This document shows positions 20,070 through 29,084 of a stretch of 64,000 nucleotides of DNA, one piece after another. Below the pieces are notes generated by a model. It had not been told where the DNA came from, made no database searches, and was given only the letters and a program-made list of their open reading frames with translations. The stretch lies in the NCBI RefSeq assembly GCF_017104565.1, contig NZ_JAAGPD010000049.1, forward strand, positions 1 through 64,000. The letters are read 5' to 3'. The position numbers were made by a program, and so were the translations under genes. The DNA is from Paraburkholderia sp. Tr-20389 (GTDB lineage Bacteria; Pseudomonadota; Gammaproteobacteria; Burkholderiales; Burkholderiaceae). How positions within the stretch are numbered: position 1 is the first letter of the stretch; each line of letters starts with the position of its first letter.

Positions 20070-20822
20070 GTGCAGTCCACCGAAACAGCCAGCGTATCGA
20101 GCGGCGTGCCCTTCGTACCGGAGACGTCGTTCGGCGTCTGGTTCCTCCGTACTCACACGTGGGAACACCACGTGCTGCGCGTCGCGATCAACGACCTCAA
20201 ACGCCTGATCGACACGCCGATTCCCACGTCGCCCGTGATCGTCGATGTCGGTTGCGGCCAGGGCATTTCATTCCGGCTGCTCGCGCAAACGTTCAAACCA
20301 GAACGCATCGTCGGCATCGACTTTCACGAGCCGTCGCTCGAACTGGCGATGAACGCCGCGCGCGCCTGCCGCGATCATGCCGACACGCGCGCGACCAGCA
20401 TCGACGTGCTGCATGGCGACTGCGCCAGCCTGCCGCTGCCCGATGCCAGCGCCGACATCGTGTTCTGCCACCAGACGTTTCATCATCTCGTCGAGCAGGA
20501 ACGCGCGCTCGCTGAGTTCCGTCGTGTGCTGAAGCCGGGCGGCGTGCTGCTGTTCGCCGAATCGACGGATGCGTACATCAAGTCGTGGGTGATCCGCCTG
20601 CTCTTTCGTCATCCGATGCAGGTGCAGAAGAGCGCGGACGGCTATCTCGACATGATCCGTCACGGCGGCTTCGCCTTCGGTGCGCACAACGTGTCGCTGC
20701 CGTACCTGTGGTGGAGCCGCGCAAAAGACTTCGGCCTGCTGGAGCGCCTCGGCATCTACACGCCGAAGGTCGGCAAGCGCCGCGAAACCCTCGTTAACGT
20801 CGCGGCCGTCAAGACGGACTGA
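20070..20822 (+). CDS. Class I SAM-dependent methyltransferase of the aryl polyene cluster
   Basis: This 250-residue protein contains a standard SAM-binding motif I (VIVDVGCGQG, about residues 52-61) followed by an acidic residue in VGIDFHEPS, motif II (DIVFCHQTFHHL) and motif III (LKPGGVLLFAES), as in small-molecule methyltransferases of the UbiE/Methyltransf_11 type. It could O- or C-methylate the aromatic head group of the pigment. It is the only + strand gene inside the cluster, divergent from the halogenase-like gene and convergent with the small secreted proteins. The start is GTG 20070 with GGGGAA upstream. Confidence 0.85.
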   Translation: MQSTETASVSSGVPFVPETSFGVWFLRTHTWEHHVLRVAINDLKRLIDTPIPTSPVIVDVGCGQGISFRLLAQTFKPERIVGIDFHEPSLELAMNAARACRDHADTRATSIDVLHGDCASLPLPDASADIVFCHQTFHHLVEQERALAEFRRVLKPGGVLLFAESTDAYIKSWVIRLLFRHPMQVQKSADGYLDMIRHGGFAFGAHNVSLPYLWWSRAKDFGLLERLGIYTPKVGKRRETLVNVAAVKTD

Positions 20823-20867
20823 CACGACAGGCGGCAACCGCGCACGCGCGATGCCGCCTCTTCAGCC

Positions 20868-21299
20868 TTACTTCTTCAGCGTCACCACTTCGCCCTTCAA
20901 CGCGACACCAGCAATCACCGCACCCGCCCCACAGGTGAACTCCGTCGCGCTCTCGCGCACTTCGTTCTTGTAGTTGCTCTTGATGTTGATGACGGCATTG
21001 CCGCCTTCCTTGCGCGCGCGCTCCTGAAGCTCGATCACGGCCGACAGGAACACGTGCTGGCACGCCGTCTCGTCGCTCTTGCCGAATGCGTTGGTCTTCT
21101 TGTTCGTCGCGAACTCGCCGAAGTTCTTCACGACGCCGGGATGTTTCTGACCCGCGAAATACAGCGGAATATCGTCGCCGACTTTACCCGGCTCGCTCGT
21201 CAGCGCTTCGGCGACGGGATAGTTGGCGACGGTGTCGCGCGCGAACGCGTGCGAGGCGAGACATGCGACGACAGCTGCACAGATCAGGTGACGCTTCAT
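20868..21299 (-). CDS. Small exported protein of the aryl polyene cluster, paralogue of its neighbour
   Basis: A 143-residue protein with a signal peptide (MKRHLICAAVVACLASHAFA) and no lipobox. The C-terminal half contains GGNAVINIKSNYKN and ATEFTCGAGAVIAGVALKGE, closely echoed in the next protein upstream (ANAVIGIKTRF, SSTEFTCGASLNG). Two Cys residues, in ETACQHV and FTCGAG, are conserved between the pair. Proteins of this kind are often mislabelled excinuclease ATPase subunit; nothing in the sequence supports that. A role in the envelope, perhaps in pigment transport, is inferred from location and export only. Confidence 0.8.
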   Translation of the reverse strand: MKRHLICAAVVACLASHAFARDTVANYPVAEALTSEPGKVGDDIPLYFAGQKHPGVVKNFGEFATNKKTNAFGKSDETACQHVFLSAVIELQERARKEGGNAVINIKSNYKNEVRESATEFTCGAGAVIAGVALKGEVVTLKK

Positions 21300-21326
21300 G
21301 GTTATTACCCTCGTGGTTGGATATTC

Positions 21327-21755
21327 TTATTGCGTTTCCAGCTTGACGACGTCGCCGCGCACGGCGAGTGTCGATCCGTTCAGGCTTGCGCCGCACGTGA
21401 ACTCGGTCGACGAAGCCGATTCGTTGTGTTGAAAGCGTGTCTTGATGCCGATGACGGCATTCGCGTGCTGCGCGCGTGCGTAGTCGCGCAGGTCTTGCAG
21501 CGCCTTCGCGAGCGCGTTGTTGCAGTTGGCCTCGGGGCTGACATCGGGCTTGCGCGGCACGCGCGCGGCGAACTCCTTGCTGCCGAACGACTGCTGCACC
21601 GACGCATGCGCCTGATCGCCGAAATAAAGCGCCACGTCCTGGCCGCTCTGCGTCTGGACCGAGGCCGGCATCGGCAGCGACTTGATCTTCGTGGTACAGC
21701 CCGCCTGCGTCAGCACGACGGCCGCCACCAACCCCATTGCGATTCTGTTCTTCAT
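21327..21755 (-). CDS. Small lipoprotein of the aryl polyene cluster, paralogue of its neighbour
   Basis: The 142-residue product has a lipoprotein signal (MKNRIAMGLVAAVVLTQAGC) with the lipidated Cys at position 20. It shares length, predicted fold and two spaced Cys residues (EANCNNA and EFTCGA) with the protein encoded just downstream, and both have DVALYFGDQ/DIPLYFAGQ-type motifs. The pair therefore looks like an ancient tandem duplication in which one copy is lipid-anchored and the other soluble. It follows the ketosynthase gene by 43 bases in the same direction. Function is unknown. Confidence 0.8.
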   Translation of the reverse strand: MKNRIAMGLVAAVVLTQAGCTTKIKSLPMPASVQTQSGQDVALYFGDQAHASVQQSFGSKEFAARVPRKPDVSPEANCNNALAKALQDLRDYARAQHANAVIGIKTRFQHNESASSTEFTCGASLNGSTLAVRGDVVKLETQ

Positions 21756-21798
21756 TCTTCGTATTCCCTTTGTCGTTGTTTATTGTGCGTACTACGTT

Positions 21799-23025
21799 TC
21801 AAACCCTGGCGAACATCAGGCTCGCGCAACTACCCCCGAAACCGAACGACACCGACAACGCGCGATCGATCGTCGCTTCGCGCGTGGCTTGCACCAGCGG
21901 CAACTGTTGCGCGAGCGGCTCGATCTGTTCGATGCCCGCCGTCCCCGCGATGAAACCGTCGCGCATCATCAGCAGCGTGTAGATCGCTTCATGTGCGCCG
22001 CACGCGCCGAGCGGATGCCCCGTCAGCCCCTTCGTCGACGAAAACGGCGGCACGTCTGCGCCGAACACCGTTTGCAACGCGCGCAGTTCCTCGATGTCGC
22101 CGAGCGGCGTCGACGGCGCGTGCGCATTCACGTAATCGGGCATCGCGCCCGCTTCGTCGAGTGCGGCCTGCATCGCGCGCGCGATGCCCGGCGCGTGCGG
22201 CGACACCATGCTCGCGCCATCCGTGCCGTGGCCGAACCCCGTCAGCTCTGCGTAGATGCGCGCGCCGCGCGCGAGCGCATGATCGAGCGCTTCGAGCACG
22301 AGCACACCGCCGCCCGACGCGATCACGAAGCCGTCGCGCGCCGTATCGTAGGGTCGCGACGCGCGCGCGGGCGTGTCGTTGAAGCGGCGCGACAGCGCAT
22401 GCATCGCGTCGAACATCAGCGTCATGTTGTCGTGCAGGCACTCGCTGCCGCCTGCGAGAACGATCCGTTGACGTCCCGTTTGAATCAGTTGCATTGCCTG
22501 GCCGATCGCGAGCGCCGACGTCGTGCACGCCGACGACGGCGAATACGTGACGCCTTCGATGCCGAACACCTGCGCGACATTCGCGGAGGCCGTGCTGCTC
22601 ATCGCCTGCGGCACGGTGTACGGCGGCGTTTTCTCGACACCACGCGTGTTCGCAACGGCCATCGCCGCGTCATACGCGGACATCGTGCCGACACCCGAGC
22701 CCAGCACCGCACCGACTTCGGGCGAACGCAGCGCGGCGAGATCGAGACCTGCGTCGTCGATGGCCTTGCGCGCCGCATGGCAGGCGAAGCGCGCGGTATC
22801 GCCCATGAAGCGTTCCAGCTTGCGGTCAAACGGCGGCTCGCCGTTCACCGACGCCACGCCCGCGACCTGCGTGCCGAAGCCGCGCTCGCGCCACGCGTCG
22901 ATTCGCGTGATGCCGCTGCGCCCATCGCGCAACGCGGCGCTCACGTCGTCGAGCGTATTGCCGATGCACGACACGATGCCCATGCCCGTGACGACGACGC
23001 GTTGCAAGCCTTGCACACGCGTCAT
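21799..23025 (-). CDS. Beta-ketoacyl-ACP synthase (third ketosynthase of the APE cluster)
   Basis: The 408-residue ketosynthase condenses malonyl-ACP with the growing chain. The catalytic set is Cys167 (SSACTTS), His302 (VNAHAPSTPLGD), Lys332 and His337 (TKGLTGHPLG). The usual NAHGTST motif reads NAHAPST here: the Gly after the catalytic His is Ala, and the next Thr is Pro. Residues around VSFGFGGSCASL near the C-terminus are intact, so it should still be active. It overlaps the preceding ketosynthase gene by four bases. Sequence style is FabB-like. Its role may be early condensation or starter selection, since two other ketosynthases are present. Confidence 0.9.
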   Translation of the reverse strand: MTRVQGLQRVVVTGMGIVSCIGNTLDDVSAALRDGRSGITRIDAWRERGFGTQVAGVASVNGEPPFDRKLERFMGDTARFACHAARKAIDDAGLDLAALRSPEVGAVLGSGVGTMSAYDAAMAVANTRGVEKTPPYTVPQAMSSTASANVAQVFGIEGVTYSPSSACTTSALAIGQAMQLIQTGRQRIVLAGGSECLHDNMTLMFDAMHALSRRFNDTPARASRPYDTARDGFVIASGGGVLVLEALDHALARGARIYAELTGFGHGTDGASMVSPHAPGIARAMQAALDEAGAMPDYVNAHAPSTPLGDIEELRALQTVFGADVPPFSSTKGLTGHPLGACGAHEAIYTLLMMRDGFIAGTAGIEQIEPLAQQLPLVQATREATIDRALSVSFGFGGSCASLMFARV

Positions 23026-24248
23026 CGAACGCGCCTGAAAATCAGCGACGTGTTGATGCCGCCAAACGCGAAGTTGTTGCTCATCACGTATTCGGCATCG
23101 ATCGCACGTGCTTCGCCTCGAATGTAATCGAGCGGCGCGCAGGCGGGATCGATCTCCGTCAAATTAAGCGTCGGTGCGTACCAGTTGCGCTTCATCATTT
23201 CGATCGTCCACCACGCTTCGAGTGCGCCGCATGCGCCGAGCGTATGGCCGACGTAGCTTTTCAGCGACGAGATCGGCATGCGCTCGCCGAAGGTCTGGGC
23301 CGTTGCCTGGCTCTCCGCAACGTCGCCGCGATCCGTCGACGTGCCATGCGCATTCACATACGCAATCGCGCTTGCGTCGAGCTTCGCGTCGTCGAGCGCG
23401 AGCTGCATCGCGCGCGCCATCGTGTTCGCCGTCGGCTGCGTCATGTGCGCGCCGTCCGAATTGCAGCCGAAGCCGACGATCTCCGCGTGGATCGTCGCGC
23501 CGCGCGCCTTCGCGTGCTCGTATTCTTCGAGTACGAGCGTCGCCGCGCCCTCGCCGACCACGAGACCGTCGCGCTTCGCGTCGAACGGACGCGGCGTCAG
23601 GTGCGGCTCGTCGTTGCGCGTGCTGGTCGCATAGAGCGTGTCGAACACGGCGACGGCCGGCCCCGACAATTCTTCCGCACCGCCCGCGAGCATCAGCGTC
23701 TGCTTGCCCATGGCGATGTTCTCGTACGCGTAGCCGATCGCCTGGCTGCCCGACGCACACGCCGACGAGGTCGGCAAGATACGTCCCTTCAGATCCCAGA
23801 ACAGGCTCACGTTGACGGCCGTCGTGTGCGGCATCATCTGCACGTAGCTGTTCGACGTGACATCGGCCATCGAGCCCGATTCGAGCATCGTGCCGAATGC
23901 GCGGATCGGCTCGACGGAACCCGACGACGAGCCGTATGCGACGCCCATGCGGCCGTCGCTGATCGATTCGTCGCCCGCGAGACCCGCGTCGGCGAGCGCC
24001 AGTTCGCTTGCGCGTACCGCGTACATCGATACCGTGCCCATCGAGCGCGTCTTCTTGCGCGGCCAGGCGGCGGGCTGTGCGAATGCAGGCAGCGGCGCAG
24101 CGAGGCGCGTATGCAGCGACTCGAAGTAATCCCACTCCGGCATGCGCCGCACCGCGTTGCGGCCCGCCTTCAATGCCGCTTCGATCTCGTCCCAGCGGCT
24201 GCCGAGCGCCGTGACGCCCCCCATGCCCGTAATGACGACGCGCTTCAT
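23022..24248 (-). CDS. Beta-ketoacyl-ACP synthase, FabF-like (ApeR-like)
   Basis: A 408-residue type II ketosynthase with catalytic Cys164 (PTSSACASGSQ), His301 (NAHGTSTDRGD), Lys330 and His335 (LKSYVGHTLGAC). It matches the FabF-like ketosynthase found beside the ketoreductase in aryl polyene clusters. Overlaps of one base with the ketoreductase gene upstream and four bases with the next ketosynthase gene downstream show tight coupling. Together with the ketoreductase and the dehydratases it would perform the repeated condensation, reduction and dehydration that lays down conjugated double bonds; no enoyl reductase is encoded, as expected for a polyene. Confidence 0.92.
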   Translation of the reverse strand: MKRVVITGMGGVTALGSRWDEIEAALKAGRNAVRRMPEWDYFESLHTRLAAPLPAFAQPAAWPRKKTRSMGTVSMYAVRASELALADAGLAGDESISDGRMGVAYGSSSGSVEPIRAFGTMLESGSMADVTSNSYVQMMPHTTAVNVSLFWDLKGRILPTSSACASGSQAIGYAYENIAMGKQTLMLAGGAEELSGPAVAVFDTLYATSTRNDEPHLTPRPFDAKRDGLVVGEGAATLVLEEYEHAKARGATIHAEIVGFGCNSDGAHMTQPTANTMARAMQLALDDAKLDASAIAYVNAHGTSTDRGDVAESQATAQTFGERMPISSLKSYVGHTLGACGALEAWWTIEMMKRNWYAPTLNLTEIDPACAPLDYIRGEARAIDAEYVMSNNFAFGGINTSLIFRRVR

Positions 24249-24973
24249 CAGATCATCCCGCCATTGACGCCGATCACCTGGCGCGTCACGTAAGAGGCTG
24301 CATCCGACATCAGAAAGCTGACGACTGACGCGACTTCAGCCGGCTGACCGACACGGTTCATCGGCACGGTCTTCAATGCATGTTCGAGCGGCATGTCTTC
24401 GAGCATGCCCGTTTCGATCAGCCCCGGCGCCACGCAGTTGACCGTGATGCTGCGCGATGCAAGTTCGACGGCCAGCGCCTTCGTCGCGCCGATCAGCCCC
24501 GCTTTCGCCGCGCTGTAGTTGACCTGCCCGCGATTGCCGATCACGCCGGACACCGATGCGATCGTCACGATGCGGCCGCCTTTTTTCGCGCGAACCATCG
24601 GCATGGTGAGCGGATGGATCACGTTGTAGAACGCATCGAGGCCCGTTTCGATCACCACGTCCCAGTCTTCGTCGGTGAGCGCGGGGAAGGCCGCGTCGCG
24701 CGTCACGCCCGCGCTGCTCACGATGCCGTAGTAAGGGCCATGCGCGGCGACATCCGCTTCGAGCGCGTCGCGGCACGCGGTGCGGTCGCGCACGTCGAAC
24801 TGCAGCACGCGCGCCGAGCCGCCCTGCGCCGCAATGCCCGCCGTGACGGCTTCGGCTTCCGTGCGACCCGTGCGGCAATGCACGGACACGGCGAAACCGT
24901 CGGCAGCGAGCTGATAGGCAATCGCGCGGCCGATGCCGCGGCTCGCGCCCGTTACGAGAACTCGGCGGCTCAT
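24248..24973 (-). CDS. 3-ketoacyl-ACP reductase, FabG-like (ApeQ-like)
   Basis: This 241-residue short-chain dehydrogenase reduces the beta-keto group after each condensation, using NADPH. The cofactor loop is TGASRGIG (8-15) and the catalytic triad is Ser140, Tyr153 and Lys157 (VNYSAAKAG). ASVSGVIGNRGQ and NCVAPGLIETGM are typical FabG stretches. The chosen ATG 24973 overlaps the stop of the dehydratase gene by four bases; the open frame continues upstream but only as a shadow of that gene. Its position between the ApeP-like dehydratase and FabF-like ketosynthase genes matches aryl polyene clusters. Confidence 0.94.
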   Translation of the reverse strand: MSRRVLVTGASRGIGRAIAYQLAADGFAVSVHCRTGRTEAEAVTAGIAAQGGSARVLQFDVRDRTACRDALEADVAAHGPYYGIVSSAGVTRDAAFPALTDEDWDVVIETGLDAFYNVIHPLTMPMVRAKKGGRIVTIASVSGVIGNRGQVNYSAAKAGLIGATKALAVELASRSITVNCVAPGLIETGMLEDMPLEHALKTVPMNRVGQPAEVASVVSFLMSDAASYVTRQVIGVNGGMI

Positions 24974-25452
24974 GAACTGATACTCCCTTCGATGAACGTC
25001 TGAAAATCGCCCGGTTGAAACACCTTGATGACGGCGTCCGCATAACGCGCGCCTTGGTGATCGATCGTGCATTCGTAGGCGCTGTGGCCTTCGTCGCCGC
25101 GCAGCACTTCCTGCACGTTGACGCTCAGATGCGCGTCGCGCGCGAATGCGCTCGCGTGCGCCTTGTAGCTGCGCGTGCCGAGCAGCACGCCGGGACGCGC
25201 GCGGCCGCCCGCGCGCATGGCCAGCAACGCGATATGCGCGGCGACACCCTGCGCCATCAGCTCGATGCCGATCCACGCGGGCATCGCGCCGCTTTCGTCC
25301 GCATACCATGCGTCGCCGCGCACGGCCGTGTAGGCCGTCAGCGTTTCGTCGCCGCATGCGCTCACGCCGTCGAGCAACAGCATCGTGCCGCGATGCGGCA
25401 GGATCGTCTCGATGGGCGGAAATACTTCCTTGGTCTCAGGTGTGGCCTTCAT
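24970..25452 (-). CDS. Hotdog-fold 3-hydroxyacyl-ACP dehydratase (ApeP-like)
   Basis: The 160-residue protein has a FabA/FabZ-related hotdog signature: ILPHRGTMLLLDGV (18-31) with the catalytic His of the family, and PAWIGIELMAQGVAAHIAL in the central helix, where Glu is the second catalytic residue. It removes water from 3-hydroxyacyl-ACP to create a double bond. In characterised aryl polyene systems such a dehydratase pairs with a second hotdog subunit; here the partner would be the hotdog domain fused to the ligase. It begins 33 bases after the ketosynthase gene and overlaps the ketoreductase gene. Confidence 0.9.
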   Translation of the reverse strand: MKATPETKEVFPPIETILPHRGTMLLLDGVSACGDETLTAYTAVRGDAWYADESGAMPAWIGIELMAQGVAAHIALLAMRAGGRARPGVLLGTRSYKAHASAFARDAHLSVNVQEVLRGDEGHSAYECTIDHQGARYADAVIKVFQPGDFQTFIEGSISS

Positions 25453-25485
25453 GTCGTTATGTTTGTCGCGTCGCGTTCGAACCGT

Positions 25486-26667
25486 TCAGCGCGCCAGTAT
25501 CAGGCTGACGTTGCTGCCGCCGAACGCGAACGAATTGCTCATCACGTATTGCGTGCCGCCGCGTGGAATGCGCCGCTCGTTCTGCACGAGATCGAGCATG
25601 GGCAACGCCGGGTCCGCCTCGCCGTCCCACTGATGACGCGGCATCGGCACGTCGTCGCGCGCGAGCGTGAGCCACGCGAAGCCCAGTTCCGTCGCGCCCG
25701 CCGCGCCGAGCTGATGCCCCGTGAGCGGCTTCGTGCCGCTGACGGGCACGCCGTCCGCGAACACGCGCGACATCAGATGCGCTTCCATGTCGTCGTTCTT
25801 GCGCGTGGCCGTTGCGTGCAGATTCACATACGCAATCGCCGGCGGTTCGACGCCCGCATCCCTGAGCGCCTCGCGCAGCGCCAGTTCGCCGCCGACACCT
25901 TGCGGGTCCGGTGCCGACACATGATGCGCGTCGCTCGATTCGCCCGCGCCCGCCAGCCGCACCGCCCCTTCTTCGCGCGTCATCAGGAACACGGCGGCGC
26001 CTTCGCCGACGTTGATGCCGTTGCGGTTGCGGCTCATCGGATTGGTGCGCGTGACGCTCGTCGATTCGAGTGACGCGAAGCCCTGCACCGTCAGCTCGCA
26101 CAGCGTATCCACACCGCCGACGACCATCGCGTCGCACAGTCCAAGCTGTAGTAAACGGCGCGCCGACACGAAGGCTTTAGCGCTCGACGTGCAAGCCGTC
26201 GACACCGTGAACGCCGGCCCCTGCACATTCAGCGCAGCGGCCGCGAACGGCGCAGCCGTGCCGATCTCCATCTGCCGGTAGTTGAAGTCTTCGGGTAGCT
26301 GGCCCGCCTGCGCCTGATGCACGAACGCGACTTCGGCCGCGTCGATGCCCGATGTGCTCGTGCCGAGCACGATGCCGATGCGGTGCGAACCATAACGCTC
26401 GCGCGCCGCCTCGAGCTCCGGACGGATCTGTTCGAGCGCGGCGAGCAGCATGCGATTGTTGCGGCAATCGAAGCGCTTGAGCGCGGCGGGCGGCGCGATG
26501 TCGAGCGGCGTCGCGACGCGGCCCACATACGCATCGCCGATACCCGTATGCATCAGTCCCATGCCGGGCGAATGCGCGGCGCCGAGCGCGGGCACGATCG
26601 AAGCGACGTCGCCGCCGAGCGCGTTGACCATGCCGAGCGCATGCAGATAAACGGGTGGCAAGGTCAT
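25486..26667 (-). CDS. Beta-ketoacyl-ACP synthase (ApeO-like)
   Basis: A 393-residue ketosynthase with catalytic Cys159 (VSTACTSSAKA), His284 (NLHATATRKND) and His318 (KPLTGHQLGAAG). NLHATAT in place of NAHGTST and the RKND that follows are characteristic of the ketosynthase that partners the chain-length-factor subunit in aryl polyene synthesis. In this cluster the partner would be the Cys-less protein at 37225-37929. It overlaps the MMPL exporter gene by four bases and is separated by 33 bases from the dehydratase gene. Assignment rests on motif style and gene order. Confidence 0.9.
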   Translation of the reverse strand: MTLPPVYLHALGMVNALGGDVASIVPALGAAHSPGMGLMHTGIGDAYVGRVATPLDIAPPAALKRFDCRNNRMLLAALEQIRPELEAARERYGSHRIGIVLGTSTSGIDAAEVAFVHQAQAGQLPEDFNYRQMEIGTAAPFAAAALNVQGPAFTVSTACTSSAKAFVSARRLLQLGLCDAMVVGGVDTLCELTVQGFASLESTSVTRTNPMSRNRNGINVGEGAAVFLMTREEGAVRLAGAGESSDAHHVSAPDPQGVGGELALREALRDAGVEPPAIAYVNLHATATRKNDDMEAHLMSRVFADGVPVSGTKPLTGHQLGAAGATELGFAWLTLARDDVPMPRHQWDGEADPALPMLDLVQNERRIPRGGTQYVMSNSFAFGGSNVSLILAR

Positions 26668-29084
26668 ACGACTCTCCTTCTTTCCGGCGGCATGCCGATC
26701 GGCGCGAGCAGCACCGACACGAGAATACCGAGCGCCAGCGTGGCGCCGAAACTCTTCAGGGCGGGCATTGCGCTTAAGGCCAGCATGCCGAACGACAGCA
26801 ATGTGGTCGCCGCGGACAGCAGCACGCCCGTCCAGACCGCGCCGAGATCGGCGTGATCGCGCAGGCAGCCTTCGCGCAGGAATACCGCATAGTTTGCGCC
26901 GACGCCGAGCACGAGCATGAGCGCGAGGCAGTTGAACAGATTCAGCGGCACGCGTGCATAGCCGAACGCGGCGAGCGTCACGCCGATCGCGAGCAGCACG
27001 GGCAGCGTCGTCACGATGCCGCCGCGCGGCGTGTAGCGCACCATCAGCAGAATCAGCACGAGCAGCAGCGCGCCCGCGAGCCAGATGCCGCTATCGATGC
27101 GATACGCGCCGAACAGCTTCGACACGCTCGCGGCCTTGTCGACGAATACGACGCCTTCGAGCGAACGCGCGGTGTCGATCAGCGCCGTCACGTTTTGCGG
27201 CGTCACACGCTGCGGAATCACGATGGCCGCGTAGCCATGCCCGCCGCGTGCATCGACCTCGCCGAGCCACAGATGACGATACGGCTGCGACCACGGCGTG
27301 GCGAGCCAGCGTTCGACCGTCAGCGGCGCGGCGTTCGACTTCGCGTAGGAAGCAAGCCACGCATCGGCGACTTCATCGCGAAAGCCCGCTTGCAGCAGCA
27401 TCGAGCGAAGCGCGGCGGGATCGTTGAACACATGTTGCGCGAGGGTCGCGCGCGCATCGGCCTGACGTCGCGCCGACGGCACGAACTGCGTCACCGATTG
27501 CCAGCCGTTCACCGATTGCGCGCCGCTCAACACATCGAGCTTCGCGCCGAGCGCTTCCGCACGCTGCAACACGACTTCCTGCGACGCACCGCGCACGACG
27601 AAGAACTGCGCGGTGTTGTCGACACCGATCGCATTGCGCACCTGATCTTCCTGCGCAACCAACGCAGGGTCGCGCTGGATCAGCAGATGGATATCGTCGT
27701 CGCTGGCGAGGCGCAGCCAGCCCGGAATCGCGATCAGCACCAGCACACCCGCGACGATCCATGCACGTCTCCCGCCGATCGTCGCGTGCCAGCGCGCGAG
27801 CAACGTCGCGGCGCGCAGGAAGAGACGCCGTTGCGCGCGCTTCGGCCCCTTCACGAGCAGCACGGGCAGCAGCCACAGCACGGACGCGAACGCGGTGCAA
27901 ATGCCGACGATCGCGAAGCACGCGATCTGCTTGAGCGCCGGGAACGGCACCCACGCGAGGATCGCGTAGCCGAGCAGGCTCGTCGCAAGCGCCACGCTCA
28001 GCGCGGCACGCACCGAGCGCGCGCCCTGCCGTGCGTTCCAGCCGCCGCGTTGCCCAGGCCCTGCGCCGAGATAAACAACGAAGTATTGAATCGAATAATC
28101 GACGGCCTCGCCGATCAGACTCGCGCCGAACACCAGCGTCAGCAGATGCAGCTTGCCGAACACGAGCATCGTCGCGGCCAGCGCGCACACGATGCCGAGC
28201 GCCGTCGACACGAAGCCGAACAGCAGCAGGCGCGGCGAGCGGAACACCCACAGCATCAGCAACGCAATGCCGCAGGCGGACGCGACGCCGATCAGGTGCA
28301 CTTCGCGCTCCGATGCGCTGCGCGCCGATTCCGCATAGAACACGGCGCCCGTGCGCGCGACGCTCGCATCGGGCCACGCCGTCTTCAGCTGATCCTGCGC
28401 CGCTGCAACGACCGACAGCACCGCGCGCTGTGTTTGCGTTTCATACGCGGAGCCCGGCAGCGTCGTGACGACGAGCACGCTCGTCGTGTCGCCGCGATGC
28501 GCGACCAGCATGTTGTCTTCGAGATCGAGATTCGACGTGGCGAGCGGCAGCGCCGACAGCCAATGTTCCAGCCAGCCGAACGGATCGTCGGCGAGTTGCG
28601 TCGCGAGCGGGCCGCGCACCGGATTGTAGAGGCGCTGCATCAGTGCATCGCGCAGCGATGCGGTGTTGGTCGCGAGCGCGTCTCGGTCATCGCGCGTCAG
28701 CAGATTGAAGCGATACGGCATGTACAGCGCGCCGATCTGCGACATGTCGAACGGCGGCAACTCCGCCGTCACCGATGCGAACGCCCCGCTCTTCTGCAAG
28801 GCGGCGCCGAACTGCTTCGCCGCCGCCTTCGCATGATCGGCGTTCCTGCTCGTCACAAGAAACACCGTGCGATCGCCGAGCGCGTTGGCAAGCGTATCGA
28901 CGGCTTTCTCCGCGACGGGATCGGCTTCCGTCGCGGGCAACAGCGCGAGCAGGTTCGTCTCCAGCGGAGACGGCCCGATGAAGCGCCAGGCGCAGTACAG
29001 CGAAGCGACGAGCGCGAGCACGAGCCATGCGGCCCGCATGCTCCACAACTGCGTCTTCGTCCACTGTCGCGCCATCAGCATCAT
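26664..29084 (-). CDS. MMPL/RND-family exporter of the aryl polyene cluster (ApeM-like)
   Basis: The 806-residue inner-membrane protein has the two-fold RND layout: one N-terminal span, a large periplasmic loop, five or so spans around residues 250-410 (GVASACGIALLMLWVF, LTLVFGASLIGEAVDYSIQY), a second periplasmic loop and a last set of spans near 660-800 (LALMLVLGVGANYAVFLREG). GEAVDY and GVGANY occupy the positions of the proton-relay helices. In aryl polyene clusters such a transporter is thought to move the pigment-lipid toward the outer membrane with the LolA-like protein. ATG 29084 overlaps the LolA-like stop as ATGA, with GGAG upstream. Confidence 0.9.
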   Translation of the reverse strand: MMLMARQWTKTQLWSMRAAWLVLALVASLYCAWRFIGPSPLETNLLALLPATEADPVAEKAVDTLANALGDRTVFLVTSRNADHAKAAAKQFGAALQKSGAFASVTAELPPFDMSQIGALYMPYRFNLLTRDDRDALATNTASLRDALMQRLYNPVRGPLATQLADDPFGWLEHWLSALPLATSNLDLEDNMLVAHRGDTTSVLVVTTLPGSAYETQTQRAVLSVVAAAQDQLKTAWPDASVARTGAVFYAESARSASEREVHLIGVASACGIALLMLWVFRSPRLLLFGFVSTALGIVCALAATMLVFGKLHLLTLVFGASLIGEAVDYSIQYFVVYLGAGPGQRGGWNARQGARSVRAALSVALATSLLGYAILAWVPFPALKQIACFAIVGICTAFASVLWLLPVLLVKGPKRAQRRLFLRAATLLARWHATIGGRRAWIVAGVLVLIAIPGWLRLASDDDIHLLIQRDPALVAQEDQVRNAIGVDNTAQFFVVRGASQEVVLQRAEALGAKLDVLSGAQSVNGWQSVTQFVPSARRQADARATLAQHVFNDPAALRSMLLQAGFRDEVADAWLASYAKSNAAPLTVERWLATPWSQPYRHLWLGEVDARGGHGYAAIVIPQRVTPQNVTALIDTARSLEGVVFVDKAASVSKLFGAYRIDSGIWLAGALLLVLILLMVRYTPRGGIVTTLPVLLAIGVTLAAFGYARVPLNLFNCLALMLVLGVGANYAVFLREGCLRDHADLGAVWTGVLLSAATTLLSFGMLALSAMPALKSFGATLALGILVSVLLAPIGMPPERRRVV

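Noticed and set aside
20868-21755. Excinuclease ATPase subunit
   Set aside because: A common database label for such proteins, but both are small secreted proteins with no ATP-binding motif.
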